Source of the DNA: Geomicrobium halophilum
Lineage (GTDB): Bacteria; Bacillota; Bacilli; Bacillales; Marinococcaceae
NCBI RefSeq assembly: GCF_014207655.1
Contig: NZ_JACHHJ010000001.1
Coordinates: forward strand, 248,001 to 312,000
Direction of reading: 5' to 3'
Length of the DNA stretch: 64,000 nucleotides
A program made the translations under genes and the position numbers. Below the pieces are notes generated by a model. That model made no database searches and was not told where the DNA came from. It saw only the letters and a list, made by a program, of their open reading frames with translations. Of the stretch, positions 8,305-17,530 are shown piece after piece. Within the stretch, counting starts at the first letter, position 1, and each line of letters begins with the position of its first letter.

Positions 8305-8937
8305 ATGCCTCAGAATCAGGAGTTTTTTAATCGGAGGTTACACTCACTGCTAGGGGTAATCCCAGTTGGCGTTTTTCTTATTCAGCATTTAATTGTGAAT
8401 CACTTTGCTGCTTATGGAGCTAGCTCGTTTAATGCAGCCGCAGATTTTATGGCAGGTTTGCCATTTCGTTATGCATTGGAAATATTTGTGATTTTTTTAC
8501 CACTACTCTATCACGCGGTTTACGGAATTTACATTGCTTTTACCAATAAAAACAATACCCGCAGGTATGGAACTTTCCGTAATATTATGTTTTTGTTCCA
8601 AAGGGTTAGCGGCATTTTTCTCGTTATTTTTATCATTTGGCATGTGTGGGAGACAAGAATAGCTGAAGCTTTAGGGCGCGCTGAGGTCAATTATGACATG
8701 ATGGCAGATATACTAAGCAGCCCGTTTATGCTTATCTTCTACATAGCAGGTGTTGTTGCTGCTACGTTCCATTTTTCCAACGGTTTATGGTCATTTGCTG
8801 TGACTTGGGGCCTCACAGTGTCTCCACGTTCACAGAAGATCATGACATATGTAAGTCTTGGAGTATTCGTGGTGTTAACATTTATAGGTCTACGTGCTGT
8901 TTTTGCATTTCTTGATCCTGGACTAGCAAACATGTAA
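8305..8937 (+). CDS. sdhC: Succinate dehydrogenase cytochrome b558 subunit
   Basis: The membrane anchor of respiratory complex II, 210 residues with five predicted membrane segments and His residues that would ligate two haems b (for example LHSLLG, LIQHLIVNH, LYHAVYGIYI, IIWHVWE, ATFHFSNGLW). This is the single-subunit Bacillus type rather than the SdhC/SdhD pair of enterobacteria. GAGGGGAG precedes the ATG. It is followed 14 bases later by sdhA in the order CAB typical of Bacillus. Confidence 0.95.
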   Translation: MPQNQEFFNRRLHSLLGVIPVGVFLIQHLIVNHFAAYGASSFNAAADFMAGLPFRYALEIFVIFLPLLYHAVYGIYIAFTNKNNTRRYGTFRNIMFLFQRVSGIFLVIFIIWHVWETRIAEALGRAEVNYDMMADILSSPFMLIFYIAGVVAATFHFSNGLWSFAVTWGLTVSPRSQKIMTYVSLGVFVVLTFIGLRAVFAFLDPGLANM

Positions 8938-8951
8938 GGAGTGGGGTTTTC

Positions 8952-10733
8952 ATGAGCAAACAAAAGGTCCTCGTTGTCGGCGGCGGTCTCGCCGGATTAA
9001 TGGCAACGATTAAAGCCGCAGAAGCTGGGGTGAATGTAGACTTGTTTTCAATCGTCCCAGTGAAGCGGTCACACTCCGTTTGTGCCCAGGGCGGCATAAA
9101 CGGTGCCGTAAATACAAAAGGGGAAGGTGATTCCCCTTGGGAACATTTCGATGACACGTTATACGGTGGGGATTACCTTGCTAATCAGCCACCGGTAAAA
9201 GCCATGTGTGATGCCGCACCAAGCATCATCCACTTGCTGGATCGCATGGGAGTTATGTTTAACCGTACTCCTGAAGGCTTGTTAGATTTCCGTCGTTTTG
9301 GCGGTACGCAACACCATCGTACAGCTTACGCCGGAGCCACAACGGGTCAACAGCTACTTTATGCGCTGGACGAGCAAGTCCGCCGTTATGAAGTAGAGGG
9401 ATTGGTTCAAAAATATGAAGACTATGAGTTTACATCGGCGGTTATTGATGATGATGGACGATGCCGAGGAATCACAGCCCAGAATTTGACTTCGATGGAA
9501 ACGCAAAGCTTCCGTGCCGATGCGGTAATAATGGCTACTGGAGGCCCGGGAATTATTTTTGGCAAATCAACGAACTCCATGATCAATACAGGTTTCGCTG
9601 CTGCTAAATTGTACGAGCAAGGAGTTTATTATGCCAACGGCGAATTCATTCAAATTCATCCGACCGCGATTCCCGGTGACGACAAGCTGCGTCTCATGAG
9701 TGAATCTGCTCGTGGCGAGGGGGGCCGCATTTGGACATACAAAGATAATAAGCCATGGTATTTCCTCGAAGAAAAATATCCGGCGTATGGAAATCTCGTT
9801 CCCCGCGATATTGCTACGCGTGAGATTTTTGATGTATGTGTGAATCAAAAACTGGGGATTAATGGCGAAAACATGGTCTATCTTGACCTTTCCCACAAAG
9901 ATTCCCGCGAGTTAGATGTAAAACTTGGCGGCATTATGGAAATTTACGAGAAGTTTGTAGGGGATGACCCTCGTAAAGTACCAATGAAAATTTTCCCAGC
10001 GGTTCACTATTCCATGGGCGGCATGTGGGTTGACTACGATCAAATGACGAATATTCCTGGATTGTTCGCTGCTGGTGAATGTGATTATTCTCAACATGGA
10101 GCCAATCGCTTAGGTGCAAACTCATTATTATCAGCCATTTACGGAGGAATGGTTGCCGGGCCAAAAGCCGTTGAGTATACACAGGGCTTAGAGACACATG
10201 CGGAAGATCTTTCCTCATCCCTCTATGAAGCGGAAGAGAAGAAGATAAGAGACGAGTATGAGGATATTTTGAATATGGATGGCGACGAAAATGCTTATAC
10301 TCTTCATAAAGAGTTGGGAGAATTGATGACAAATAATGTCACAGTTGTCCGTGAGAACGAAAAACTTCTGCAAACCGATGAGAAATTACAGGAACTTCTG
10401 GAGCGCTGGAACAATATAAACATGCATGACACGGCGCGCTGGAGTAACCAAGCCGCACCCTTTGCCCGTCAATTAAAAGGAATGATCCATTTAGCACGGG
10501 TGATTACCATTGGGGCTTATCATCGTAATGAAAGCCGCGGTGCTCATTACAAACCGGAATTCCCGGATCGTAATGACGAAGAGTTTCTTAAAACCACAAA
10601 AGCCAAATTTGATCCGGAAAATCAAGCTCCGACGATTGAATATGAGGATGTGGATACATCCTTGATTACGCCGAGAAAACGGGATTACTCCAAGAATAAA
10701 TCGACAGAAAAACAAGGAGCTGGGAAATCATGA
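8952..10733 (+). CDS. sdhA: Succinate dehydrogenase flavoprotein subunit
   Basis: The catalytic subunit that oxidises succinate to fumarate in the citric-acid cycle. The 593 residues begin with the FAD-binding GGGLAGL (10-16). His41 in RSHSVCAQGG fits the residue that binds FAD covalently. The HPTAIPGD, SESARGEGG and AAGECDYSQHGANRLGANS segments form the substrate and FAD pocket (the last spanning about residues 373-391). AAGGAGTGG lies before the ATG. Its stop overlaps the sdhB start by four bases (ATGA). Confidence 0.97.
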   Translation: MSKQKVLVVGGGLAGLMATIKAAEAGVNVDLFSIVPVKRSHSVCAQGGINGAVNTKGEGDSPWEHFDDTLYGGDYLANQPPVKAMCDAAPSIIHLLDRMGVMFNRTPEGLLDFRRFGGTQHHRTAYAGATTGQQLLYALDEQVRRYEVEGLVQKYEDYEFTSAVIDDDGRCRGITAQNLTSMETQSFRADAVIMATGGPGIIFGKSTNSMINTGFAAAKLYEQGVYYANGEFIQIHPTAIPGDDKLRLMSESARGEGGRIWTYKDNKPWYFLEEKYPAYGNLVPRDIATREIFDVCVNQKLGINGENMVYLDLSHKDSRELDVKLGGIMEIYEKFVGDDPRKVPMKIFPAVHYSMGGMWVDYDQMTNIPGLFAAGECDYSQHGANRLGANSLLSAIYGGMVAGPKAVEYTQGLETHAEDLSSSLYEAEEKKIRDEYEDILNMDGDENAYTLHKELGELMTNNVTVVRENEKLLQTDEKLQELLERWNNINMHDTARWSNQAAPFARQLKGMIHLARVITIGAYHRNESRGAHYKPEFPDRNDEEFLKTTKAKFDPENQAPTIEYEDVDTSLITPRKRDYSKNKSTEKQGAGKS

Positions 10734-11488
10734 GTGAGAATCAAACCGTACGCTTTATTATCACTCGGCAGGATAGTCCAGATGATCAGCCTTACAACGA
10801 AGAATTCGAGATTACCTATAGGCCGGGGATGAATGTCATTAGTGGTTTAATGGAGATCCGCGAAAACCCGATTACTGTAGATGGAAAGCAATCGAAGCCT
10901 GTTGTTTGGGACATGAATTGTCTGGAGGAGGTGTGTGGTGCTTGTTCAATGATCATTAATGGGAAACCCCAGCAGTCCTGTACTGCATTGATAGATGACT
11001 TTGAGCAGCCGATCCGCCTTGCGCCGATGAAAACATTTCCAGTAGTTCGGGATCTCATTGTTGATCGAAGCCGTATGTTTGACTCCTTGAAGAAAGTAAA
11101 AGCTTGGATTCCAATTGATGGTACGTATGATCTTGGACCAGGGCCTAGAATGGCAGAGAATCGTCGCCAATGGGCATATGAATTATCCAAATGTATGACT
11201 TGCGGCGTCTGTCTCGAAGCTTGCCCAAATGTAAATAGTAATTCTGAATTTATTGGTCCAGCCGCTGTCTCTCAAGTGCGGTTATTCAATGCTCATCCTA
11301 CTGGTGAAATGAACAAACCGGATCGTTTAAATGCTTTAATGGGTGAGGGTGGCTTGCAAAACTGTGGGAACTCCCAGAACTGTGTAGAGTCATGTCCCAA
11401 AGGAATTCCGCTTACGACTTCAATTGCTGCACTCAACCGCGATCAGACATTGCAGTCATTTAAAAATTTCTTCGGTGGTGGTCAGTAA
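10730..11488 (+). CDS. sdhB: Succinate dehydrogenase iron-sulfur subunit
   Basis: The electron-transfer subunit, 252 residues, that passes electrons from SdhA to the haem anchor. It carries the plant-type [2Fe-2S] ligands in CLEEVCGACS and its downstream QQSC, then two ferredoxin-like clusters, CMTCGVCLEACP and CGNSQNCVESCP, for [4Fe-4S] and [3Fe-4S] centres. Translation is coupled to sdhA by a four-base overlap. A strong bidirectional-looking terminator follows, separating it from gerE on the other strand. The ysmA gene that follows sdhB in B. subtilis is missing. Confidence 0.97.
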   Translation: MSENQTVRFIITRQDSPDDQPYNEEFEITYRPGMNVISGLMEIRENPITVDGKQSKPVVWDMNCLEEVCGACSMIINGKPQQSCTALIDDFEQPIRLAPMKTFPVVRDLIVDRSRMFDSLKKVKAWIPIDGTYDLGPGPRMAENRRQWAYELSKCMTCGVCLEACPNVNSNSEFIGPAAVSQVRLFNAHPTGEMNKPDRLNALMGEGGLQNCGNSQNCVESCPKGIPLTTSIAALNRDQTLQSFKNFFGGGQ

Positions 11489-11493
11489 ACTGG

Positions 11494-11537
11494 AAAAACC
11501 GGATGCTTACCTTAGTATTAAGGAGCATCCGGTTTTT
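11494..11537. terminator. Terminator after sdhB
   Basis: AAAAACCGGATGCT (11494-11507) pairs perfectly with AGCATCCGGTTTTT (11524-11537), and an inner CCTTA/TAAGG extends it. A and T runs flank both sides, so it can serve sdhB and gerE. Confidence 0.93.
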
Positions 11538-11587
11538 AACTTGCATAAAAGAAGTATCTATGGTCATTGTCATTAAGGTGAATGAGA

Positions 11588-11613
11588 ATCCGGCCTTCAA
11601 TGGAAAGCCGGAT
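11588..11613 (-). terminator. Hairpin after gerE
   Basis: ATCCGGC (11588-11594) pairs with GCCGGAT (11607-11613), 12-base loop, just past the gerE stop. The T-run on the minus strand is poor; the stronger terminator at 11494-11537 lies beyond. Confidence 0.4.
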
Positions 11614-11617
11614 GTAC

Positions 11618-11842
11618 TTAAATTTGGATCTCGCCAAGACGTATCAGCTCAATTACAGCTTGTGACCGACCTTTGACGCCTAATTTTTGCATAGCGTTGG
11701 AGATATGATTACGGACTGTTTTTTCGCTGATGTAAAGGTGTCCGGCAATTTCCTTAGTGGTTTTGTCCTGTACGAGTAGGTCAAAGACCTCCTTTTCCCT
11801 TTTTGTTAAAAGGGATCGCGGACCACGTTCCAAGTCCTTCAA
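11618..11842 (-). CDS. gerE: Spore coat transcription regulator GerE
   Basis: A small LuxR-type DNA-binding protein that acts late in the mother cell, switching coat genes on or off after sigma-K. The helix-turn-helix is complete: LLTKREKEVFDLLVQDKTTK, then EIAGHLYISEKTVRNHI and KLGVKGRSQAVIELI. I chose the TTG at 11842, which gives 74 residues, exactly the B. subtilis length, and has AAAGGGTGA upstream. The open frame continues upstream to 11932 but that part is Arg-rich and unlike the family. It is the only well-supported minus-strand regulator in the window. Confidence 0.95.
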   Translation of the reverse strand: MKDLERGPRSLLTKREKEVFDLLVQDKTTKEIAGHLYISEKTVRNHISNAMQKLGVKGRSQAVIELIRLGEIQI

Positions 11843-11931
11843 TCGTGTCACCCTTTCTACCCAGGCCACCCTCGTCGCGCGTTCGGCTCTAACGGCATTT
11901 CGACGATGAAGAAGAAAGTATTTAGTCACCA

Positions 11932-11961
11932 TATCGTATGTGCGTAAATGGCAGTCGGTGA
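11932..11961 (-). promoter_or_regulatory. Sigma-K-type promoter of gerE
   Basis: Read on the minus strand, CATACGATA (11940 down to 11932) matches the sigma-K -10 consensus CATAnnnTA, and CACC lies 16 bases further upstream where the -35 AC element is expected. gerE of B. subtilis is transcribed by sigma-K. The leader to the TTG start would be about 80 bases. Confidence 0.65.
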
Positions 11962-12559
11962 GGAATTAAGCGAAAAGCGGCGGACGACTATGACGGAAAT
12001 ATTTGAGGGGGGACAAAAACTATCCAGTTTTTTGAACCTATTTCAAATCGTTAATGCCGTCATTATCGTATTCAAAGTCGGTAGAAGAGGTGATTATTGC
12101 TTGTTGACTTTTAGTAAGAATAAGCGCATATAATAGCGTGTTCAAAAAGGAGAACAAAAAGAGCCGAGTAGTTCGAGAAGACGCAGCTGCGAGCACCGGA
12201 GCGTATGGTTTTCATACGTGAGGCGCGCAGAAGCAAGTCGACGAAGAAATACGACCGCTATTTTTCCCGGACTTTTTGAACATCCTCTATAAGTAGAGAT
12301 CAGGGGTTCTACAGGGTGAAAGAGTGCATGGAGATTGCTCATACAATGAGTCCCGCCGCTGTAGTTCAGTGAAATGATGTTAGGTGTACTAAACCGAGAA
12401 TCACGGTTTTGTCAAAAGCTCATATAACATTCGCCTTGTTTTGAGGAAACATGTATAATAAAATAAAGACGCTAAGTACATAAGTGAAAATGTAAAAGTC
12501 ATGACTGTACGGGCGTATTAACTAACGAATGCATATTTTTAGTAAAAGGGGTCGAAAAA
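11962..12559. other. Intergenic stretch before ptsH
   Basis: About 600 bases without a credible gene. It contains a dispersed repeat (12139-12282), a small hairpin AAACCG/CGGTTT (12391-12409), and TATAAT at 12454-12459 as a possible ptsH -10 box with no good -35. I see no GlcT-type antiterminator, so ptsHI is probably not controlled like the B. subtilis ptsGHI operon. Confidence 0.5.
12139..12282 (+). repeat. Dispersed intergenic element, copy A
   Basis: Perfect 11-bp terminal inverted repeats TGTTCAAAAAG (12139-12149) and CTTTTTGAACA (12272-12282) bound a 144-base element. Inside are an AGAACAAAAAGAG left arm, a CGTATG/CATACG hairpin, and a CTATTTTTCCCGG right arm. The same ends recur in four other intergenic regions (29814-30029, 34036-34229, 59153-59368, 62136-62226). 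There is no coding capacity. Confidence 0.8.
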
Positions 12560-12823
12560 ATGAAGCAAAAGACTTTTACGATTACTGCAGATACGGGATT
12601 ACATGCCAGACCAGCGACACAATTGGTCCATAAGGCAAGCCAATTTTCTTCTGAAATCCATATAGAATCCAAAGGAAAGTCAGTGAACCTTAAATCCATT
12701 ATGGGGGTTATGTCTTTAGGTGTTGGCAAAGGCGGCGAAGTGCAAGTGACCGTTGAAGGTAACGATGAAGAGGAAGCTATGGAGGCTATTACAAGTACAA
12801 TTCAAGAAGGGCTAGGAGAATAA
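12560..12823 (+). CDS. ptsH: Phosphocarrier protein HPr
   Basis: The 87-residue phosphocarrier of the sugar phosphotransferase system; it takes phosphate from enzyme I and passes it to sugar-specific enzyme II proteins. His15 in GLHARPA is the phosphorylated residue. Ser46 in LKSIMGV is the regulatory site used by HPr kinase, so this is a full HPr able to act with CcpA, not Crh, which lacks His15. Its stop overlaps the ptsI start by one base. In B. subtilis ptsHI lies with ptsG elsewhere; here no enzyme II gene is adjacent. Confidence 0.97.
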   Translation: MKQKTFTITADTGLHARPATQLVHKASQFSSEIHIESKGKSVNLKSIMGVMSLGVGKGGEVQVTVEGNDEEEAMEAITSTIQEGLGE

Positions 12824-14535
12824 TGACTGATTGTTTGCAAGGTATCGCCGCCTCCAACGGAATTGCGATCGCTAAAGCTTTTCTACTTGAACAGCCAGAG
12901 CTCGATATTCAAAAAGAGATCGTTTCTGATGTTGAAACTGAAATTTTACAACTTAAAGAGGCGATCGCAAAAGCAAAAAAAGAACTTGAAATGCTCAGAG
13001 ATAAAACGAGGGAGCAGCAAGGCGATGAGAATGCGGAAATCTTTTCTGCCCATTTACTTGTGCTGGAAGATCCGGAGTTGATTGATGCTGTCACAGCAAA
13101 AGTAAAAGAAAACAGCGTTTCGGCTTCTCATGCATTGCACGAAGTTTCTTCGATGTATATACAAATGTTTGAGGACATGGATAATGCTTATATGCGGGAG
13201 CGTGCTGCAGATATAAAAGATGTTTCCCAACGTGTGCTCTTGCACCTCGCAGGTGTAGAGAATACAAGCTTGGCTTCTATCAATGAGGAAACCATTGTAT
13301 TGTCCCATGATTTAACACCTTCGGATACTGCGCAGTTAGATCGGCAATTCACGCTAGGGTTTGTTACGAATATAGGAGGCCGCACCTCTCATTCGGCGAT
13401 TATGGCTCGTTCGCTTGAAATTCCTGCTGTCGTTGGCACAAAAGACATAACATCGCAGGTACAAAACGGGGATTTAATCATTGTGGATGGTTCCACTGGG
13501 GATGTTATTATTAATCCCGATGAAGACAGCATCCAAACCTACCGCGAACGTCAACGCCAAATTGAAGCAGAAAAAGAAGAACAAAAAAAATTGGTCAACG
13601 AACCTTCAATCTCGGCTGATGGATACCAGGTTGAACTTGCTGCTAATATTGGTACACCTGATGATATGGAAGGTGTCATTGAAAATGGGGCAGAAGGGGT
13701 TGGCTTATACCGGACGGAGTTTCTTTATATGGGCAGGGACAGTGTCCCCGAGGAAGAGGAACAATTTGAAGCCTATCGTACCGTTGTTGAGAACATGGAT
13801 GGCAAGCCAGTTGTGATTCGTACCCTTGACATCGGCGGGGATAAAGAGCTTCCTTATCTTGATTTGCCAGAAGAGCTAAATCCATTTCTTGGATTTAGAG
13901 CCATTCGTTTATGTCTAGAGAAAACTGACTTGTTTCGGACGCAGTTACGTGCGCTTCTACGCGCGAGTCATTATGGGAACTTGAAAATCATGTTTCCGAT
14001 GGTCGCTACATTAGAAGAATTACGCAATGCGAAAGCTCTCGTGCAAGAAGAAAAGGAACGGTTGAAGGAAGAAGGAAAGCCTGTAAATGATGAGCTTGAG
14101 ATTGGCATTATGGTCGAAATCCCGTCAACAGCCGTAGCCGCTCCACAATTTGCCAAAGAAGTGGATTTCTTTAGCATAGGCACAAACGATTTAGTGCAAT
14201 ATACATTAGCTGCGGATCGGATGAGCGAGCACGTCTCCCACTTATACCAGCCTTACCACCCTGCTGTTTTACAATTGATTAAGAATGTGATTGATGCTTC
14301 ACACGCGGAAGGAAAATGGACGGGCATGTGTGGTGAAATGGCAGGTGAACGTACAGCTATTCCATTATTATTAGGGCTAGGCCTGGATGAATTTAGTATG
14401 AGTGCAACCTCCGTTTTGGCGGCTAGAAGCACACTTAGAGAGATTCAGCTAAATACGGCTCAGGATTTGGCTTCGCGAGCATTAACATGCAGTACATCGG
14501 AAGAGGTAGAAACGATGGTTCGCAATCATCTGTAA
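12823..14535 (+). CDS. ptsI: Phosphoenolpyruvate-protein phosphotransferase (enzyme I)
   Basis: Enzyme I moves phosphate from phosphoenolpyruvate to HPr, the first step of PTS sugar uptake in the cytoplasm. The 570-residue protein has the expected N-terminal HPr-binding helical region, the phosphohistidine domain with His190 in [13 protein letters not shown], and the C-terminal PEP-binding barrel with [27 protein letters not shown] and the Cys in [14 protein letters not shown] lies in the end of ptsH and the start is coupled (TAATG). A terminator follows. Confidence 0.97.
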   Translation: MTDCLQGIAASNGIAIAKAFLLEQPELDIQKEIVSDVETEILQLKEAIAKAKKELEMLRDKTREQQGDENAEIFSAHLLVLEDPELIDAVTAKVKENSVSASHALHEVSSMYIQMFEDMDNAYMRERAADIKDVSQRVLLHLAGVENTSLASINEETIVLSHDLTPSDTAQLDRQFTLGFVTNIGGRTSHSAIMARSLEIPAVVGTKDITSQVQNGDLIIVDGSTGDVIINPDEDSIQTYRERQRQIEAEKEEQKKLVNEPSISADGYQVELAANIGTPDDMEGVIENGAEGVGLYRTEFLYMGRDSVPEEEEQFEAYRTVVENMDGKPVVIRTLDIGGDKELPYLDLPEELNPFLGFRAIRLCLEKTDLFRTQLRALLRASHYGNLKIMFPMVATLEELRNAKALVQEEKERLKEEGKPVNDELEIGIMVEIPSTAVAAPQFAKEVDFFSIGTNDLVQYTLAADRMSEHVSHLYQPYHPAVLQLIKNVIDASHAEGKWTGMCGEMAGERTAIPLLLGLGLDEFSMSATSVLAARSTLREIQLNTAQDLASRALTCSTSEEVETMVRNHL

Positions 14536-14537
14536 TA

Positions 14538-14564
14538 AGCGCCTACACTGTAGGTGCTTTTTTT
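14538..14564 (+). terminator. Terminator after ptsI
   Basis: AGCGCCTAC (14538-14546) with GTAGGTGCT (14550-14558), one G-T pair, three-base loop, then seven T. Confidence 0.88.
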
Positions 14565-14689
14565 CAGCTGTAGAGGATGAGCACTGTGCTAAGAGGCTAA
14601 AAATCTATCGAATGGTATCCCTTATGGCTTGCAATCCCGCCTCTAAACAGTGACAATAAAGGTATTGAGCCCGTGATAAGGGGGATTGT

Positions 14690-15127
14690 ATGACTGAACA
14701 AACGCAGGTTGAATATATTGAGAAATCGTTGCGGCGAATATCATATACGATTAAACAACGAGGGCGCGAAATTCTCAATCATTTTCCGATCACCCCGCCG
14801 CAATTTATTGCTCTGCAATATTTACAAGAAAAAGGAGATTTAACGATTGGGGAACTTTCTGCAAAAATGTACTTAGCCTTTAGTACAACTACGGATCTTG
14901 TAGATCGGATGGAAAAAAATGAACTGGTACAACGTGTAAAGGATCAATCCGACAGAAGAGTCGTACGTGTACATATCTTATCCAAGGGAAAAGATATCAT
15001 CCGGGAAGTGATCCAGAAACGCCAGGACTATCTAAACGATGTTCTTGGACATTTTTCAGAGGAAGAAATTAATCGGTTAGAACAAACACTTTCGTCATTA
15101 CATGAGGAAATGGAGAAAGGCCAATAG
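14690..15127 (+). CDS. ysmB: MarR-family transcriptional regulator (YsmB-like)
   Basis: A 145-residue MarR-type regulator. The winged helix spans roughly residues 30-95, with LTIGELSAKMYLAFSTTTDL as recognition region and the wing in VKDQSDRRVVRVHIL, including the conserved D-x-R-x3-R-like pattern. Target and ligand are unknown. It stands 14 bases before racE, as ysmB does in B. subtilis, which is the basis of the symbol. AAGGGGG lies upstream of the ATG. Confidence 0.85.
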   Translation: MTEQTQVEYIEKSLRRISYTIKQRGREILNHFPITPPQFIALQYLQEKGDLTIGELSAKMYLAFSTTTDLVDRMEKNELVQRVKDQSDRRVVRVHILSKGKDIIREVIQKRQDYLNDVLGHFSEEEINRLEQTLSSLHEEMEKGQ

Positions 15128-15141
15128 GAGAGAAATGAACA

Positions 15142-15945
15142 TTGGATAAACCTATAGGCGTGATCGATTCTGGGATCGGGGGTTTAACCGTCGCAAAAGA
15201 AATCGTCCGTCAGTTACCTAAAGAACGAATGATCTACATTGGAGATACAGCCCGCTGCCCTTATGGACCTAGAGCGGTTGAAGAAGTTCGACGGTTTACT
15301 TGGCAAATGATTCAACATCTTTTAGAAGAAGATATAAAGATGCTCGTCATTGCCTGTAATACAGCGACTGCTGTTGCTCTTGAGGAAGTTCAGGCGCAAC
15401 TGTCTATCCCAGTGGTAGGCGTTGTTCAACCAGGCGCGCTTGCAGCGCTCAATGTTACGCAAACGAATGAAATTGCCATCATTGGAACAGAAGGAACCGT
15501 GAAAAGTAATGCTTATCCGCGGGCGCTCAAAGCAATTCAAGGATCACAAGTAATCGTTCATAGTTTGGCATGTCCCACATTCGTGCCACTCGTCGAGCAA
15601 GGGATGTTAACGGAAGAAGATGCATATTTTGTCGTTAAGGACACGTTGCAACCGCTTATCGGCCAATCATTTGATACGTTAATACTGGGATGTACCCATT
15701 ACCCGCTTTTAACTCCGGTGATCCAGAAGGTCGTTGGGACGTCCGTCCAGGTGATCTCTTCCGGTGCTGAAACAGCAAGAGAAGTGAGTACCATCCTCCA
15801 CCATCAAGGAATCAACCAAAATGTTGGGCTCACCGAAGCACATAAATTCTACATTACTGGTTCGATTCATCAATTTCAAATGATTGCAAAACGGTGGCTG
15901 GGCATCGGAGGACAAAAGATTGAAGAGCTGACATTTACACCATAA
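15142..15945 (+). CDS. racE: Glutamate racemase
   Basis: Makes D-glutamate for peptidoglycan from L-glutamate without a cofactor. The 267 residues show DSGIGGLTV at the N-terminus and the two catalytic-cysteine segments, CNTATAVAL and GCTHYPLL, plus the [13 protein letters not shown] substrate loop. The start is TTG at 15142 with AGGAGAG upstream; there is no better ATG. It follows ysmB closely and is ended by a terminator, so the two probably form a small operon. Confidence 0.96.
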   Translation: MDKPIGVIDSGIGGLTVAKEIVRQLPKERMIYIGDTARCPYGPRAVEEVRRFTWQMIQHLLEEDIKMLVIACNTATAVALEEVQAQLSIPVVGVVQPGALAALNVTQTNEIAIIGTEGTVKSNAYPRALKAIQGSQVIVHSLACPTFVPLVEQGMLTEEDAYFVVKDTLQPLIGQSFDTLILGCTHYPLLTPVIQKVVGTSVQVISSGAETAREVSTILHHQGINQNVGLTEAHKFYITGSIHQFQMIAKRWLGIGGQKIEELTFTP

Positions 15946-15954
15946 GGATCATTG

Positions 15955-15980
15955 ACCACGATTTTACACTCGTGGTTTTT
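15955..15980 (+). terminator. Terminator after racE
   Basis: ACCACGA (15955-15961) with TCGTGGT (15970-15976), 8-base loop, followed by TTTTC. Confidence 0.85.
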
Positions 15981-16084
15981 CTTATGGTTAGAGATCATAC
16001 GTGCTCTCAGAAATTTTTAAGGCTTACGTTTGCTACTACACCGTGCCAGAAGTTCTTTCTCTATTCGGCTAATGTCGCGCTTCG

Positions 16085-16209
16085 CGCCGAAAAAGTTCCT
16101 AAATCGCCGAATAAACGTGTTACCGCGCCGAATTGTCTAGGGCTTGCGCCGAATAAATGTGTGGCTGCGCCGAAAAAACCACTCCTCGCGCCGAATCCCG
16201 TTTCACTCG
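16085..16209. repeat. Array of ~21-base repeats with CGCCGAA core
   Basis: CGCCGAA begins at 16085, 16105, 16126, 16147, 16168 and 16189, i.e. steps of 20, 21, 21, 21 and 21 bases. The remainder of each unit is degenerate, though the second and fourth are similar (AATAAACGTGT, AATAAATGTGT). A decayed unit may follow at 16210. The array lies between the racE terminator and gerM. It is too short in unit and too variable to be CRISPR. Function unknown. Confidence 0.85.
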
Positions 16210-16323
16210 CGCTCGATCATTTACCCGATCTTTTCATGAACAGCTTCTTCATAGAAGGCAGGTCTAATTTTGATGAGTAGCTCGTATACTCAAAACAGAT
16301 GAGCATTCTAAGGAGGGAAGATT

Positions 16324-17391
16324 GTGAAGAAGATATGGAAGGGGCCTTCTTTATTACTGTTGGTGTCACTCGTTGTTTATGGTTGTAGTTCCAGCAGTGA
16401 CATCCCTGAACAAGAGGAAATGCAGGAGCGAGGAGAATCAGCAGCAGAAATAGAAGAAGGGGATGACGGTGAAGGAGAGGAAGATGGAAGTGTAGAGGAT
16501 GAAGATCGGATAGATGGTGAAAGGGTTCAGAGAGAACTTTATTTACTCGATGAAGCGGGGCTCGTCGTACCGCGTACATTTCAGTTAGAGAATGACTCTG
16601 AAGTGCTCAAACAGTCCCTGGAACATCTTATTATAGAAGGCCCTATTACTAATCAATTACCAAGTGGATTGCAGGCGGTGCTTCCACCGGATACAGAGGT
16701 ACAAGGGGTTGACTTAACAGCTGACGGAACCGCGATCGTTGATTTCTCTCCTGAATTTGCGGATTATCCGGAAGAACAAGAAAAGGCATTGTTACAGTCG
16801 ATCACATGGACGTTAACGCAGTTTGATGAAGTAGAGCAGGTAGAAATCCAAATCAACGGACATGAACAAGAAACGCTTCCCAATGCAGGTACGCCTGTAG
16901 GTGATGGAACTGCGAGAGCTCAAGGAATTAACCTTGAAGGAGGAGGGCCTGCAGATATTACCGCCAGCGAAGCGGCCACGCTTTACTTTGTCAGTGTAAA
17001 AGAAGATGATCACTACTATGTTCCTGTAACAAGGCGAATCGAGGGGAATGGAAATGAAGCGGTAGAGGTTATCCAGTCTTTGTTGGATGGTCCTCACCCT
17101 GAATCGAAGTTAATCAGCGGTTTGCGCCAAAGCATTGAATTATTGGATGAACCTGAATTGGAGGACGGTGTTTTAACCGTAAACTTCAACGAAGGTATTT
17201 TGACTGAAAATGATGGAACAGCTATGTCAGATGAAGCGTTAAACATGCTGACTCTGTCATTAACAGAAATCGATCAGGTTGAAGAGGTAGATTATCATGT
17301 AAATGGTGAAACTCAGCTGGAACGAGTCGATGGTGAGGTACTTGCAGAGCCTGTTTCTCGTCCCGATATGCTAAATCAGGAAGAGCTTTAG
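16324..17391 (+). CDS. gerM: Spore germination lipoprotein GerM
   Basis: A sporulation lipoprotein needed for engulfment-stage channel assembly and for germination in B. subtilis. The 355 residues start at GTG with a lipoprotein signal: positive n-region, hydrophobic core and lipobox VVYGC (Cys near residue 21). A very acidic linker follows (residues 28-60), then two GerMN domains (about 75-180 and 215-335), each with the DFSPEF/NFNEGIL-type strand. GGAGGG precedes the start. Sigma-E control is expected from the family, but I see only a weak match upstream. Confidence 0.93.
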   Translation: MKKIWKGPSLLLLVSLVVYGCSSSSDIPEQEEMQERGESAAEIEEGDDGEGEEDGSVEDEDRIDGERVQRELYLLDEAGLVVPRTFQLENDSEVLKQSLEHLIIEGPITNQLPSGLQAVLPPDTEVQGVDLTADGTAIVDFSPEFADYPEEQEKALLQSITWTLTQFDEVEQVEIQINGHEQETLPNAGTPVGDGTARAQGINLEGGGPADITASEAATLYFVSVKEDDHYYVPVTRRIEGNGNEAVEVIQSLLDGPHPESKLISGLRQSIELLDEPELEDGVLTVNFNEGILTENDGTAMSDEALNMLTLSLTEIDQVEEVDYHVNGETQLERVDGEVLAEPVSRPDMLNQEEL

Positions 17392-17425
17392 CAAAGGGTC
17401 TGAAAAGATGTTATAATGATTAAAG

Positions 17426-17451
17426 AAGGTAGCACACTGTGGCTACCTTTT
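17426..17451 (+). terminator. Terminator after gerM
   Basis: AAGGTAGC (17426-17433) pairs with GCTACCTT (17442-17449), 8-base loop, with TTTT at its end. A TATAAT lies just before it at 17412-17417, so any promoter there would run straight into this hairpin. Confidence 0.75.
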
Positions 17452-17530
17452 CATTGTGTAACAGATAAAAAAATGAGTAAGCCAAGTTTTTCTAATGTTT
17501 GGGTTATACATAATTGAGGAGGAAGGCAAA

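Noticed and set aside
10816-11190. Long minus-strand frames inside sdhB and other conserved genes
   Set aside because: They lie entirely within well-supported genes on the other strand and lack ribosome sites and family motifs.
16085-16209. The 21-base repeat array as a CRISPR
   Set aside because: Only a 7-base core is conserved, the period is far shorter than repeat plus spacer, and no cas genes are near.
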